Shown here: positions 18,152 to 26,909 of the stretch, in pieces
Layout: each line of letters opens with the position of its first letter
Position numbering within the stretch: the stretch's first letter is position 1
Source: Rhodovastum atsumiense
GTDB taxonomy: Bacteria > Pseudomonadota > Alphaproteobacteria > Acetobacterales > Acetobacteraceae
Assembly: GCF_937425535.1 (NCBI RefSeq)
Contig: NZ_OW485601.1
Coordinates: 4,819,501 to 4,883,500, forward strand
Length of the DNA stretch: 64,000 nucleotides
Reading direction: 5' to 3'
Notes under the pieces: model-generated
What the model saw: the letters and a program-made list of their open reading frames with translations, nothing else
What the model was told of the DNA's origin: nothing
Databases searched by the model: none
Program-made: the position numbers and the translations under genes

Positions 18152-19486
18152 ATGGCTGTATCTAGAGACAATCTAGCTGTATATTGCACTGCTGCTCGTA
18201 AAGCAAAATCTCGTCTTGCCCTGCGGCAGATTTTGGCTGATTTGGTTTTGTTTCACTTTCACCTTGATCCAAATTTCTTGACAGCAGTTAGATTTTTGGA
18301 TGCTCTTTATGCAGAAATCAAATTAGATATAGAAAATTTAAATTTGTCAGCCCCCGATGCACACTTTGCTGAATCTTGCTGGAATGCACTAATTAATTGG
18401 CCCCTTCCCGTAGAGGAAAACTCTTACCGTGTGCGGCAGGCCTCTGCTAATTACGATTTTATCGTCGAAAACCGGGAAGTTAGTGATTGGTCACTTTTTA
18501 AAACTATAAACTTTGTCGTTCTCGTTAGCTTGCAGTGCACAAAGCACGCTGCAGTCGTTACGTCTATAAGAAACGAAGGCCTTAGCATCCTTGAGTGGAT
18601 TGCGCATTATCAAGCAATTGGGTTTGAAGGGATTTATATTTATGCAAATTCTAATACAGATGAATCAAGCACATTATTAAAAAATCTAGCTCACCATGGT
18701 ATCATTCATTATATTGAAAATGAGAATGGGAAAAATGTTTCCCCTCAAAGAAAAGCTTTTGAACATTCAATTCATTTTTTACATGACATCAGGAAGTATG
18801 AATGGGTTTGCTATCTCGATGCAGATGAATTTTTAATTCCTCGCTGTGAGCCAGAACTTACAATTCAGAAGCTGACGGAGCACGTAGAACACAAACTTGG
18901 TTCTGATCGTCCCATTGCAATACTTTATAATTGGAAGTGGTTTGGAAGTGAGAATGCTTTCGAGCGAACGGATGGCCTTTTGTTGGAGAGATTTGTTTAC
19001 TCTAAGCATAATAAACATGTAAAAACACTATCGAAATTGTGGTCTATTATTTCTATGTGGCCAATACATTTTCCTATTTTTCTGCCGGGAGTTAGCGTTT
19101 ACAATTCTTCATTACAAGAAATTCCCATTCCAATGGTAGAAATCGAACCGACATATGGTACGGGACAGATAAACCACTATTGGAACAAGTCATTTTGCGA
19201 ATTTGTGATCAAAAAATTTCGCGGGCGCGGAGCCCTGGCAATGGATGGAGAGCAAAGACCATTTGAAACATTTTTTCAATGGGGAAACAATTATGAGAAA
19301 GGAAATTATGACCCTCCTATAGAAAGGATTCTGACAGCAACTCGAGTTACTTATTCAAAGCTTTTGCAGTTAGAAGGTGTGGCAGATGCTTTATATCGTG
19401 TTGAAGAAGTCACCAAAGCCGAGCTAGAAAAAATTGATAAACAATTTAATTTGCGAGCCGTTTATGAAAAGAAAGGTCGACTCTGA
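18152..19486 (+). CDS. glycosyltransferase family 2-like protein, 5'-truncated
   Basis: 444 residues from the first ATG. Good coding sequence continues in frame upstream to about 18037 (WFDDLLIGVHNTSQYGF..., ARNLPIDDWNILMAV), where an IS3 end cuts it, so the true start is lost. The core resembles the Glyco_tranf_2_4 type: AAVVTSIRNEGLSILEWIAH, GIYIYANSNTDES, then WVCYLDADEFLIP with the metal-binding DxD. A transferase acting on a surface glycan is likely; sugar unknown. It is strongly AT-rich like the 2.3-6.8 kb genes and probably belonged to the same acquired locus. Confidence 0.8.
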   Translation: MAVSRDNLAVYCTAARKAKSRLALRQILADLVLFHFHLDPNFLTAVRFLDALYAEIKLDIENLNLSAPDAHFAESCWNALINWPLPVEENSYRVRQASANYDFIVENREVSDWSLFKTINFVVLVSLQCTKHAAVVTSIRNEGLSILEWIAHYQAIGFEGIYIYANSNTDESSTLLKNLAHHGIIHYIENENGKNVSPQRKAFEHSIHFLHDIRKYEWVCYLDADEFLIPRCEPELTIQKLTEHVEHKLGSDRPIAILYNWKWFGSENAFERTDGLLLERFVYSKHNKHVKTLSKLWSIISMWPIHFPIFLPGVSVYNSSLQEIPIPMVEIEPTYGTGQINHYWNKSFCEFVIKKFRGRGALAMDGEQRPFETFFQWGNNYEKGNYDPPIERILTATRVTYSKLLQLEGVADALYRVEEVTKAELEKIDKQFNLRAVYEKKGRL

Positions 19487-19494
19487 TCTTGGTT

Positions 19495-19690
19495 TTTTAT
19501 TTGGCGTACGGGATGCACTTGACCAACTGGGTGTCAATGATGCCCAGCGTCGACTCCGGCGAACGATCTGCCACCTGACGGCACAAAAAGGCCACATCAA
19601 GGAGCAGACGGTCGAATATCTCCAGTGCTTACCGGCGCCGGAACCAGCCATACACGGTCCGCCAGGGCGGAAAAGTCACTGGCAGGGCTC
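19495..19690 (-). pseudogene. IS5-family transposase fragment
   Basis: On the minus strand: [31 protein letters not shown] and GIIDTQLVKCIPYAK, the N-terminal and first catalytic Asp region of an IS5-type transposase, with an in-frame stop after WFRRR. Both ends are cut. Confidence 0.65.
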
Positions 19691-19710
19691 TCCAGCCGCT
19701 GCCCACGCGC

Positions 19711-19824
19711 AGCCCCCTGTGTCACTGAAGTTGCCGCCTGGATTAGGATGAGGCGATGGGGACATTCTGCAGGAGATCGCGCAGGCTCGTGCCGCGGGGG
19801 CCCGGCTCTGGCTGGCATTTATCA
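19711..19824 (+). pseudogene. IS3 left end fused to orfB start by deletion
   Basis: CCCCTGTGTCACTGAAGTTG...GATGAGGCGATGGGG is the IS3 left end seen at 25053. Instead of orfA it continues into a diverged orfB start (LQEIAQARAAGARL; compare LEEVARAHAAGARL at 25592). All of orfA has been deleted. The fragment is then interrupted by the IS1182 element. Confidence 0.6.
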
Positions 19825-21055
19825 GTTCGTTGAGAAATCGGGTGCTGCGACTGGATCAGTTTGGATCGTCTGGCTGCACGGCGATGGCGAGAAGGGCGGT
19901 CTGATCGCCAGCGATGACGATGAGCAGCGCCACCATGCCGCCATCGGGGCACGCAAAGAGGCCGATCCAGACCGAGCCTTGGTCATGGAAGGCCCTTGGT
20001 GTTCCGCTCCCGGTCAGGAGCCGCATGATCAACCCGAGATTGTAGCCAGTGACGTGGATCAGGTAGCGTTTCTGCACCTTCTCGCGGCCGCGGAGCCACA
20101 CCCGGCGCATGCCGCCGCGATCGAAGACCAGGGCGAAACATCGCTCCACCCGTTCGGCTCGCAGCCTGAAGGCGACGCGCGCGACGCCGGAGAGCAGTCC
20201 CGCCCGGTTGTTATAGACGGCCCGGCCGTTCCAGCGCAGGTATTCCTTGCGCTGCGGCCCGGCAATGCGGGTCTTCCACGGCCCGTCCTCAAGATCCTTG
20301 AGCGCTGCCCGCGCGTGATACCCTTTGTCGGCGACCAGTTCGGCTGGCGCCTCGGCGGTCGGCGCCGCGTTCACCTCGGCCAGGTGCCGCGCCGCGGCGA
20401 GCGTGCCGGGCATTGTCGTGGTGTCGCCCTGGTCGGCGCCATGCACCTCGGCGGCAATCACCGCGCCGGTGTCGAGATCCACCGCGTGCTCGGGCTTGTA
20501 GGCCAGATGCGTGCGTCCATCCTTCATCTTGGCGATCTTCGCCTCGGCATCGACCGGGCTCTCCCAGTCGGCGTTCGAGAGCGTCTTGTCCTTGCGGGCG
20601 CGATCGAGCCGGATCAGATCCTCCGTCGTCGGCGTCTCGATGCCGCTCTCGTGCGCCATGCGCCTGAGCATCTCGCGATGGGTTTCGCCGCTGTCGCGCC
20701 GCACCAGCGTGCGCAGCGCCGCGTTGGCCTCCATCGTCGAGGCGTCCACGCCGATCCGCTCGCCCCGGACCAGACCGCGATCGGCCTAGCGTCCCGGCGG
20801 CAGCGACGGACGGCCGCGCCGCTCAGCGTAATGCGCTGCGCACACGCCCTCGACAAAAGGGTCGAACTCGGCCGCGATGAGTTCCGACTGCAGTCGGTCG
20901 TAAAGCGCATGGCCCGGCGAGCGCGGCAACTCCGCCCAGGCTACCAGCATCTCCTCCTGCCGCGTCCGCTGCCGACTCAGTGCCATCCGCCGTCCCCGCC
21001 ACGATGCCCGTCGGCACCACGAATCAGGCCAGGACGATTTCGTCAACGGGTTGTT
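19825..21055 (-). mobile_element. IS1182-like element inserted in IS3 orfB
   Basis: Imperfect terminal repeats CAGTTCGTTGAGAAATCG (about 19828) and, inverted, CAACCCGTTGACGAAATCG (about 21052) bound a broken IS1182-type transposase. IS3 orfB sequence lies on both outer sides, showing insertion into an already rearranged IS3 copy. Confidence 0.7.
19856..20986 (-). pseudogene. IS1182-family transposase, internal deletion
   Basis: The N-terminus (MALSRQRTRQEEMLVAWAEL, PGHALYDRLQSELIA) runs to PSLPPGR and a stop near 20786. The sequence then resumes in the same region as RGERIGVDASTMEANAALRT...ADKGYHARAALKDL...HVTGYNLGLIMRLL. The segment normally between them (about 100 or more residues including YFR...) is missing. 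A second N-terminal fragment of the same family lies at 38740. Confidence 0.8.
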
Positions 21056-21904
21056 ATCCGCGCACACGACGGCGCTGGCAGGGCAGCGGTCAGGCCGATG
21101 CGTCTGCCGAGGTGCGTGCCGACCGCCGGCCGGAAGCGGTGCGCCAGACGCCTTCCCAGGCGCTCGCGGCCGAGCGCGCGCAGATGGTGGCGGTGACCAA
21201 CGAAGCGCGCTTTGCCGATGCGCCACCGACGCGCATCGGCAAAGCATTGGCCGACGAAGGCATCTACATTGCCAGTGAGTCCAGCTTCCATCGGGTGCTG
21301 CGCGCCCATGGCCAGATGAACCGCCGCGGCTGCGCCTGCCTGCCGTGGGCCTCACGCCCGCCGACCACCCACATGGCCACCCGCCCAGGCGAGGTGTGGT
21401 GCTGGGACGTGACCTTGACACTGTCCCTGCCGACTGCGGTGCAGGGACGCTGGTTCCACCTGTATCTGATCCTCGACCTCTTCAACTGCAAGATCGTCGG
21501 CTTCGAGGTGCATGACCGCGACAGCGCTGAGCATGCCGCACACCTGGTCCGGCGTGCCGCGCTTGCGGAGGGTGTGCATGAGATGCCGACCCGGCCGGTG
21601 TTTCATGGCGATAACGGCGCCACGCTGAAGGACACCACGGTGCTGACTATGCTGCACTGGCTCGGCATCAGCCCCTCGTACTCGCGCCCGCGAGTGAGCG
21701 ACAACAATGCGTCCGCCGAAGCGGTGTTCCGCACCGCCAAATACCGGCCTGGATGGCCGCCTGCTCGGCGCCTGCCATGCGCTCTACCAGGAGGCACGCA
21801 AGCGCCATCCCCGGCGCTGGAGTCGGCAGACCCGCAATTGGACCCCAATCAGCGCGGTCACGCTGAACCCAAAGGGCGACGCCGTCATCCAGCCTGGCCC
21901 ATGA
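21056..21904 (+). pseudogene. IS3-family OrfB, internally deleted
   Basis: It resumes the orfB interrupted at 19824: YPRTRRRWQGS, RFADAPPTRIGKALADEGIY, MATRPGEVWCWDVTL, FHGDNGATLKDTTVLTMLHW, SRPRVSDNNASAEAVFRTAK. After KYRPG about 40 codons are missing compared with the 10137 fragment. The C-terminal segment (ACHALYQEARKRHPRRWSRQ) follows in another frame to 21904. Confidence 0.8.
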
Positions 21905-22035
21905 CGAGAACGGCGAGCACCGGATCTTCCCTGCGGCGAGCACCGTGTCAGACTCGGCCCAGGTGGGCGGACCACCGCATCCGGCCAACGTCTGGTCATC
22001 ACGCCGGCCCGGATAAGGGGAATTTTGTTACGAAA
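21905..22035 (+). repeat. dispersed repeat next to IS3 fragment
   Basis: A 130-bp stretch (GGCGAGCACCGGATCTTCCC...CCCGGATAAGGGGAATTTTG) recurs, diverged and inverted, at about 7002-7135. Both copies neighbour IS debris; it may be an IS3 right end or a separate small element. Confidence 0.45.
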
Positions 22036-22292
22036 AAGACACGGTAGCTACATTGACACGCACCAAATGAACAGAATCACTGATAAGTCAAACCGCTGAC
22101 CGGGCCTGGGCTTGGCTTCGGCAGTTTCCGAACAGCACGACGAACTCTAGCGGGCTACGAGGCGATGGTGAGGCTGAAGAAATGACAGGTTCACAGGATC
22201 GGCGGTCAGGACATGAAGGCCCGGGCTGCCTTCGCCGCAAACTTGTCCGATATCCCCAGCTGAATTTCAGTTCATCCAAGGAAGCGCTCGGC

Positions 22293-23417
22293 TTGTTCAT
22301 TAAGTTTGCAGCAAAAGCGCGTGCCACGTCAGTTAGTTTCAGATTGGGGTTACTAATTAGTCAATTCTGTTTCGTCACCAGCGCTTTTGCCGGTGATAGG
22401 CCGACGATTGGTGCGATCCGCTGGGACGCTTGGTACGTGACCTCTTCGCCGGCGCCAGGCTATTTTACCTGCAGTGCCTTGGCAGCCCGCCAATATCATT
22501 GGCGGGCACCGTGGTTTTTTCAAAAGACTGCTGATGGAGGACTCGATTGCAATCAGAAATCTATCGCAGAAATGGGTAAAATTATAGATCAGGAGATTGT
22601 CTATGCACACACGGCGGGACTCGGTTACTGGGCCTTTGTCTGGTACCGGCTTGGCGACCCGATGCTCGAAGGCTGGCGTCTTTACCAGCAGAGCTTGCGT
22701 CGCAACGAGGTGAAATGGTCAATGATTGTCGGCTACAGCCAGTTTCACTTCGATATGACTCGCGCGAACGGCTACGCTTCACCTGAGGTCTATGCACAAT
22801 TTTTCATGCAGGACAATTTTCAGCGTGTGCTTGATCATCGTCCGTTGCTCTATCTCTTTCGGGATTCCGGCGTGACCAATGATCAACTTAAAGCCGATGT
22901 ACTCGCCTTGCGCCGCGCCACATTGGGCGTTGGCAACCCCTATGTCGTCGTCATGTTCGCCAATGCGGCCTTGGCGGCACGAGATGCTGCGGAATTTGGT
23001 GGGGATGCTATCAGCGCCTACGCGACGGTGGGAAATGGAGAGCAGCATACTTTTAAAGATCTCGCGCGAGAGGTATCAACGCTGCGGTCGGCCATGGCCG
23101 CAACGGGATATCCGGTTATACCTCTTGCCATGACGGGCTGGGATACTCGGCCGGAACATGACAGGGTATTGCCATGGAAACCTCAAGCCCATTTACGACC
23201 GAGCCGAGTCTATGATGCGCCGAATCCGGATGAACTCAAGACCGAAATGAATGATATAATTGCTTGGATCCGGACGCATCGCGCGGCTGCTCCGGCTAAT
23301 GTCGCTCTGATTTATGCTTGGAATGAGTTTACCGAAGGAGGATGGCTTTGTCCCACCTGGACTGACAATGGTCCAGACGTATCGCGTATTAATTCCTTAG
23401 CGGAAATACTGAAATGA
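22293..23417 (+). CDS. secreted GH99/WbsX-like glycoside hydrolase-type protein
   Basis: 374 residues from a TTG at 22293 that has AAGGAAG 8 bp upstream. This start gives a classical signal peptide: basic KFAAKARATSVSFR, hydrophobic LGLLISQFCFVTS, cleavage after AFA. An in-frame ATG at 22182 would bury the signal and is less likely. The mature part reads IGAIRWDAWY, WAFVWYRLGDPM, RPLLYLFRDSG, VIPLAMTGWDTRPEHD and ALIYAWNEFTEGGWLCPTW, resembling the WbsX/GH99-like domain of the 2331 gene. Probably periplasmic or exported and acting on a glycan. It overlaps the next gene by 4 bp. Confidence 0.75.
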   Translation: MFIKFAAKARATSVSFRLGLLISQFCFVTSAFAGDRPTIGAIRWDAWYVTSSPAPGYFTCSALAARQYHWRAPWFFQKTADGGLDCNQKSIAEMGKIIDQEIVYAHTAGLGYWAFVWYRLGDPMLEGWRLYQQSLRRNEVKWSMIVGYSQFHFDMTRANGYASPEVYAQFFMQDNFQRVLDHRPLLYLFRDSGVTNDQLKADVLALRRATLGVGNPYVVVMFANAALAARDAAEFGGDAISAYATVGNGEQHTFKDLAREVSTLRSAMAATGYPVIPLAMTGWDTRPEHDRVLPWKPQAHLRPSRVYDAPNPDELKTEMNDIIAWIRTHRAAAPANVALIYAWNEFTEGGWLCPTWTDNGPDVSRINSLAEILK

Positions 23418-24760
23418 AGTATGTTAAATTTGAACAGAATAATCCGGCCTGCCTGGACCAAATTCAATTTCCTTTCGAAATTGCGCATGACATTCTGATC
23501 GGGCCACCTATATTTTGTGAACCAAACCTTATTGGTAGCGTTGCTCCGTACATCAGGAATTTTATTCTGCGCGAAAGGCAGGCTGCCGAGCCAATCCTGA
23601 AGGCACCTTCCGATTACCCAGCTTTTATCAGCCAGCTTGCCTCATCTCATCGGCATGTAAGCATTTTCGAAAAGAGGGAAAGCTTTTTTGTTGGTTGGCT
23701 CGGTCTTACAAGCCGGCCGACACACATCGTCATCCCCAAAGCCGAGGCTGTGATTTACGACCTCCAGCCTGCCGCGTGCCAAACCGCTTGGGATTCATGT
23801 ATGAATCCGCCCACGGGGAGCCTTGGGCCAGGTCGCATAGGTGTCGTCCCGATGCCAATGAATTTTGGCCATCAGATTATGAATAATCTCAGCGGATTGC
23901 AGAGATTGATTGATACCGGGGCGCATCAGCAATTTGATGAATTTTGGATTGTTGGCAAAGAGTTTTTTGGCGACACGCAAAAACTGTTTCCTGAAATTGC
24001 GAATAAAATCCGCAGGATGTCTTACGACGAGGTCAAAACTGGTTATGGGAAGGTCCATAAAATTGGAGCCAATATTTTTCCTCGCTCGTTGCGAAATCGC
24101 ATTTTGCGGCGCGCGTTGCAAAAATTTTCACCCGAAATCCTCAATGCAGACCCAGTCATTGCATTTTCGGTTCGAAATGACGGTCGTCGTTGCCTTAATC
24201 TTGTAGAAGTAGTCAGCAAAATCGTTTCCCACTTTCTCCCACGCTATCCGCGTCTCGGCGTCATTCTCGACGGATGGTGCCTGCCAGATTCGCCCCTTCC
24301 CGACGCAATATTCACCACAAATTCGGCGTTGATCGGCACTGAAGTCGCTTTATGTCGCCAAGTGATGGCGGAGCTTCCGAGCACATTACCGGTCAAAGTC
24401 CTGGTCGGAACCTCCATTCTGAAGGCTATTAGCTCACTACAATGTATCGACGCATATGTCTCACACGTTGGTACACCACAACATAAGCTGGGATGGTTCA
24501 CTCAAGCAGGTGGTGTGGTCCACGGACCAACTGTGTCACTCGACAAGCTCGATTCTGGAACCTTTGCAACCGAGTCCGGCGTGACGCCTTACTTTCTAAG
24601 CAAGCAAGGCGTCATTGACCATCCCAATGACGGACCGCGGGGACCAAGCTTCTATGATTATCGAATTTCGGATATTGATGACATTATTGCTAGACTTGAG
24701 GCCGTTTTAGAAGGGGCCGTTTATGATTCTGCTGCGAATTCCAGACAAGATCATGTGTGA
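23414..24760 (+). CDS. putative polysaccharide-biosynthesis protein, unknown
   Basis: 448 residues; ATG overlaps the stop of the preceding gene (ATGA), so the two are co-translated. I do not recognise a family with confidence. Two features suggest a GT-B or GT61-like glycosyltransferase: an N-terminal part with FVGWLGLTSRPTHIVIPKAE, VVPMPMNFGHQIMNNLSGLQ, and a C-terminal part with VLVGTSILKAISSLQCIDAY, VSHVGTPQHKLGWFTQAGG. No signal peptide or membrane segment. Coupling to a secreted glycan-acting enzyme supports a role in the same surface-glycan pathway. Confidence 0.65.
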   Translation: MKYVKFEQNNPACLDQIQFPFEIAHDILIGPPIFCEPNLIGSVAPYIRNFILRERQAAEPILKAPSDYPAFISQLASSHRHVSIFEKRESFFVGWLGLTSRPTHIVIPKAEAVIYDLQPAACQTAWDSCMNPPTGSLGPGRIGVVPMPMNFGHQIMNNLSGLQRLIDTGAHQQFDEFWIVGKEFFGDTQKLFPEIANKIRRMSYDEVKTGYGKVHKIGANIFPRSLRNRILRRALQKFSPEILNADPVIAFSVRNDGRRCLNLVEVVSKIVSHFLPRYPRLGVILDGWCLPDSPLPDAIFTTNSALIGTEVALCRQVMAELPSTLPVKVLVGTSILKAISSLQCIDAYVSHVGTPQHKLGWFTQAGGVVHGPTVSLDKLDSGTFATESGVTPYFLSKQGVIDHPNDGPRGPSFYDYRISDIDDIIARLEAVLEGAVYDSAANSRQDHV

Positions 24761-24899
24761 ATGGCCTCGTAGATGCAAGGGCGTTTTGGCGTGACGGCGC
24801 CGCGGTCGGGTGCGATCATGTGTCTGGCCTCAATGTGCGGTGCGCATGATCGCGGGCCCTGATCTGTAATTGCTCACCGGGTTGGCTGACGCGTGGGGT

Positions 24900-25052
24900 T
24901 CAGGCGATGGCGAACGAACCATCGATGAGAGCGCGGACGGCGTTGAGGGCGGTCGTCCCTTTCAGGCGGGCCGTCCCGGTGATCGAGCGGTAGCCGGCGT
25001 GGACCTTGGCGCCCCAGGCTGAGCGGAACCCGTTGGTGACCTTGCGGAACAC
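24900..25052 (-). pseudogene. IS66-type transposase C-terminal fragment
   Basis: Reads GVFRKVTNGFRSAWGAKVHA...RLKGTTALNAVRALIDGSFAIA and stop, matching the extreme C-terminus of single-ORF IS66 transposases, probably the same type as the N-terminal fragments at 1 and 12473. It is cut on its upstream side by the IS3 left end at 25053. 24761-24899 holds no gene. Confidence 0.7.
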
Positions 25053-25094
25053 CCCCCTGTGTCACTGAAGTTGCCGCCTGGATAGGATGAGGCG

Positions 25095-25595
25095 ATGGGG
25101 CGCGGGACGACGCAATTGGCTCGATACGGAGAGGCATACAAGCGGCGAGTGGTGGCCCGGTTGCTGCCACCGGAGAGCGCGGCGGTAGAGGTGGTGTCGC
25201 GCGAGGTGGGCGTGAGCGTGGCGACGCTGGAGCGCTGGCGGGCGGCTGCGTTGGTTGAGCCCGGCGCGGCGGCGGGTGGGGAGGAACGATGGACGCCGGC
25301 GGCACGGCTGGAAGCGGTGATCACCACGGCGTCGATGGACGAGGCGAGCCGCAGTGCCTGGTGCCGGGAGCACGGGCTCTACGTCGCGGACCTGGAGCGC
25401 TGGAAGCGTGACGCCATGGCCGGGCTGGGCGAGCCCCGAGGCGCCAGTGCTGCCGACACCAAGCAGGACCGGCGACGGATCAAGGAGCTGGAGCGCGAGT
25501 TGCAGCGCAAGGACAAGGCGCTGGCGGAGACCACGGCCTTGCTGGTGATGCGGGGAAAACTGGCGGCGGTCTTCCGCGACGGCGAGGACGCATGA
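25095..25595 (+). CDS. IS3-family OrfA
   Basis: 166 residues with a helix-turn-helix (YGEAYKRRVVARLLPPES...VSREVGVSVATLERWR), a second similar segment (WCREHGLYVADLERWKRDAM) and a C-terminal leucine-zipper-like helix (DRRRIKELERELQRKDKALA). The element's left end CCCCTGTGTCACTGAAGTTG starts at about 25053. The stop overlaps the orfB start (ATGA). OrfB is destroyed, so this copy cannot transpose by itself. Confidence 0.85.
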   Translation: MGRGTTQLARYGEAYKRRVVARLLPPESAAVEVVSREVGVSVATLERWRAAALVEPGAAAGGEERWTPAARLEAVITTASMDEASRSAWCREHGLYVADLERWKRDAMAGLGEPRGASAADTKQDRRRIKELERELQRKDKALAETTALLVMRGKLAAVFRDGEDA

Positions 25596-25743
25596 CCTCG
25601 CCGGAAGACCGCCGGACCCTGCTGGAGGAGGTTGCCCGGGCGCATGCGGCCGGGGCGCGTCTGAGCGCGGCTTGTGCCGAGGCGGGCATTGATCCGCGGA
25701 CGCGACAGCGCTGGCGTGCCGGCACCGACGCCGCCGCTGGCGG
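25592..25743 (+). pseudogene. IS3-family OrfB, first 50 codons
   Basis: MTSPEDRRTLLEEVARAHAA...AEAGIDPRTRQRWRAGTD is the OrfB N-terminus. It is broken at 25744 by an IS256 terminal repeat carrying an IS1111 left end. The homologous sequence at 21056 shows how it should continue. Confidence 0.85.
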
Positions 25744-25900
25744 AGACTGTCGGAAATTTATGGAATGGCCCGCCCCTCTTCCCCTGCTGGTGTAGACTGG
25801 CGGGGGCTACCGGAGGGAAGGAGGACTGGCTATGTCCATCGCTGTTCTCGGCATTGACCTGGGTAAGAACAGCTGCAGCCTCGCTGGGCTGGACGAGCGC
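25744..25900 (+). mobile_element. IS256 end with docked IS1111 left end, truncated
   Basis: GGAGACTGTCGGAAAT is the terminal repeat of the IS256 element. It is followed at once by TTATGGAATGGCCCGCCCC, the left end of the IS1111-type element, exactly as at 12952-12985. The IS1111 promoter region and first 23 codons follow (ATG 25832), then sequence changes abruptly at 25901 to a serine recombinase gene. Confidence 0.85.
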
Positions 25901-26909
25901 GTACGCGAAACAATTCGGCTTGTCTTCGATATTTTCGATCGCCGCGGCAGCGTGCATGGTGTGATGCGCTATCTCGTGGAGCATGATATCGCTTTGCCTG
26001 ACCGCGTTCGGAGTGGACCGGCCACGGGCGAAGTTGCTTGGCGCCGGCCGCATCGCGGCGGCATCATCAACCTGCTGACCAATCCGGCCTATGCTGGCAC
26101 TTACGCCTTTGGTCGACGTCCGCCGGAGAGCCCGGCCTCGCGCATAAGCAGGTCGTGCACGCAGCGACCCAGCCGTGATCCGGAGGACTGGCGGGTGCTG
26201 CTACATGGCCGCTGGCCGGCCTACATCAGTTGGGAGACTTTCGAGGAGAACCAGAGACGCCTGATGGCGAACCGAAGCAAGCACAAGGGAGTTCCCCGTG
26301 GCGGGCCGTCGCTATTGGCCGGCTTGCTCTACTGCGGCCGCTGCGGCTGCCGAATGGTCACCTGCTATCGCAACAACGGGCATGACCTGCGCTACAGCTG
26401 CACGCGCCATCAGATCAACTACGGCGCTCCACCCTGTCAGGCACTCTCCGGCGCGAAACTCGATGCGCTCGTGACCCGCCTCATTCTGGAGGTGCTGCGC
26501 CCGTCGGCGGTCGAGGTGAGCCTGCAGATGGCGGAAGACATTGAACTTGAGCGCACGGCGCGACACCGGCAATGGGCGCTGCGGCTTGAGCAGGCGCACT
26601 ACGAGGTCGAGCGCGCCGAGCGGCAATACAACGCCGTCGAGCCCGAAAACCGGCTGGTGGCGCGAACCCTTGAGCGACACTGGGAGGAGGCGCTGACGGC
26701 CGAGACGCGGCTGCGCGAGGAGCACACGCGCTTTCTCAGCCGCGAGCCCGCGCGGCTCTCGCCTGGCGACCGCGATGCGATCCGGCGGCTATCGGAGGAG
26801 GTGCCGGCGCTCTGGCACGCAGAAACCACTACAGCTGCGGAGCGGAAGGAGATCGCGCGCCTCTTGCTGGAGCGCATCGAGGTCACGCTGCATGGTGATA
26901 CCGAACAGG
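25832..26909 (+). pseudogene. large serine recombinase, middle part, fused to IS1111 start
   Basis: After 23 residues of IS1111 transposase the frame continues without a stop into a large serine recombinase: VRETIRLVFDIFDRRGSVHG, GGIINLLTNPAYAGTYAFGR (recombinase domain), CGRCGCRMVTCYRNNGHDLR (zinc ribbon), then a long coiled coil (LERTARHRQWALRLEQAHYE...RLREEHTRFL). The N-terminal resolvase domain with the catalytic serine is gone. An IS256 inserted at 26910 splits the gene; the continuation is at 28237. Without its catalytic domain it cannot recombine DNA. Confidence 0.85.

Noticed and set aside
25744-25785. GAGACTGTCGGAAAT taken as the IS1111 element's own left end
   Set aside because: The same bases occur without IS1111 at the end of the intact IS256 (28211-28228), so they belong to IS256. 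The IS1111 starts after them.
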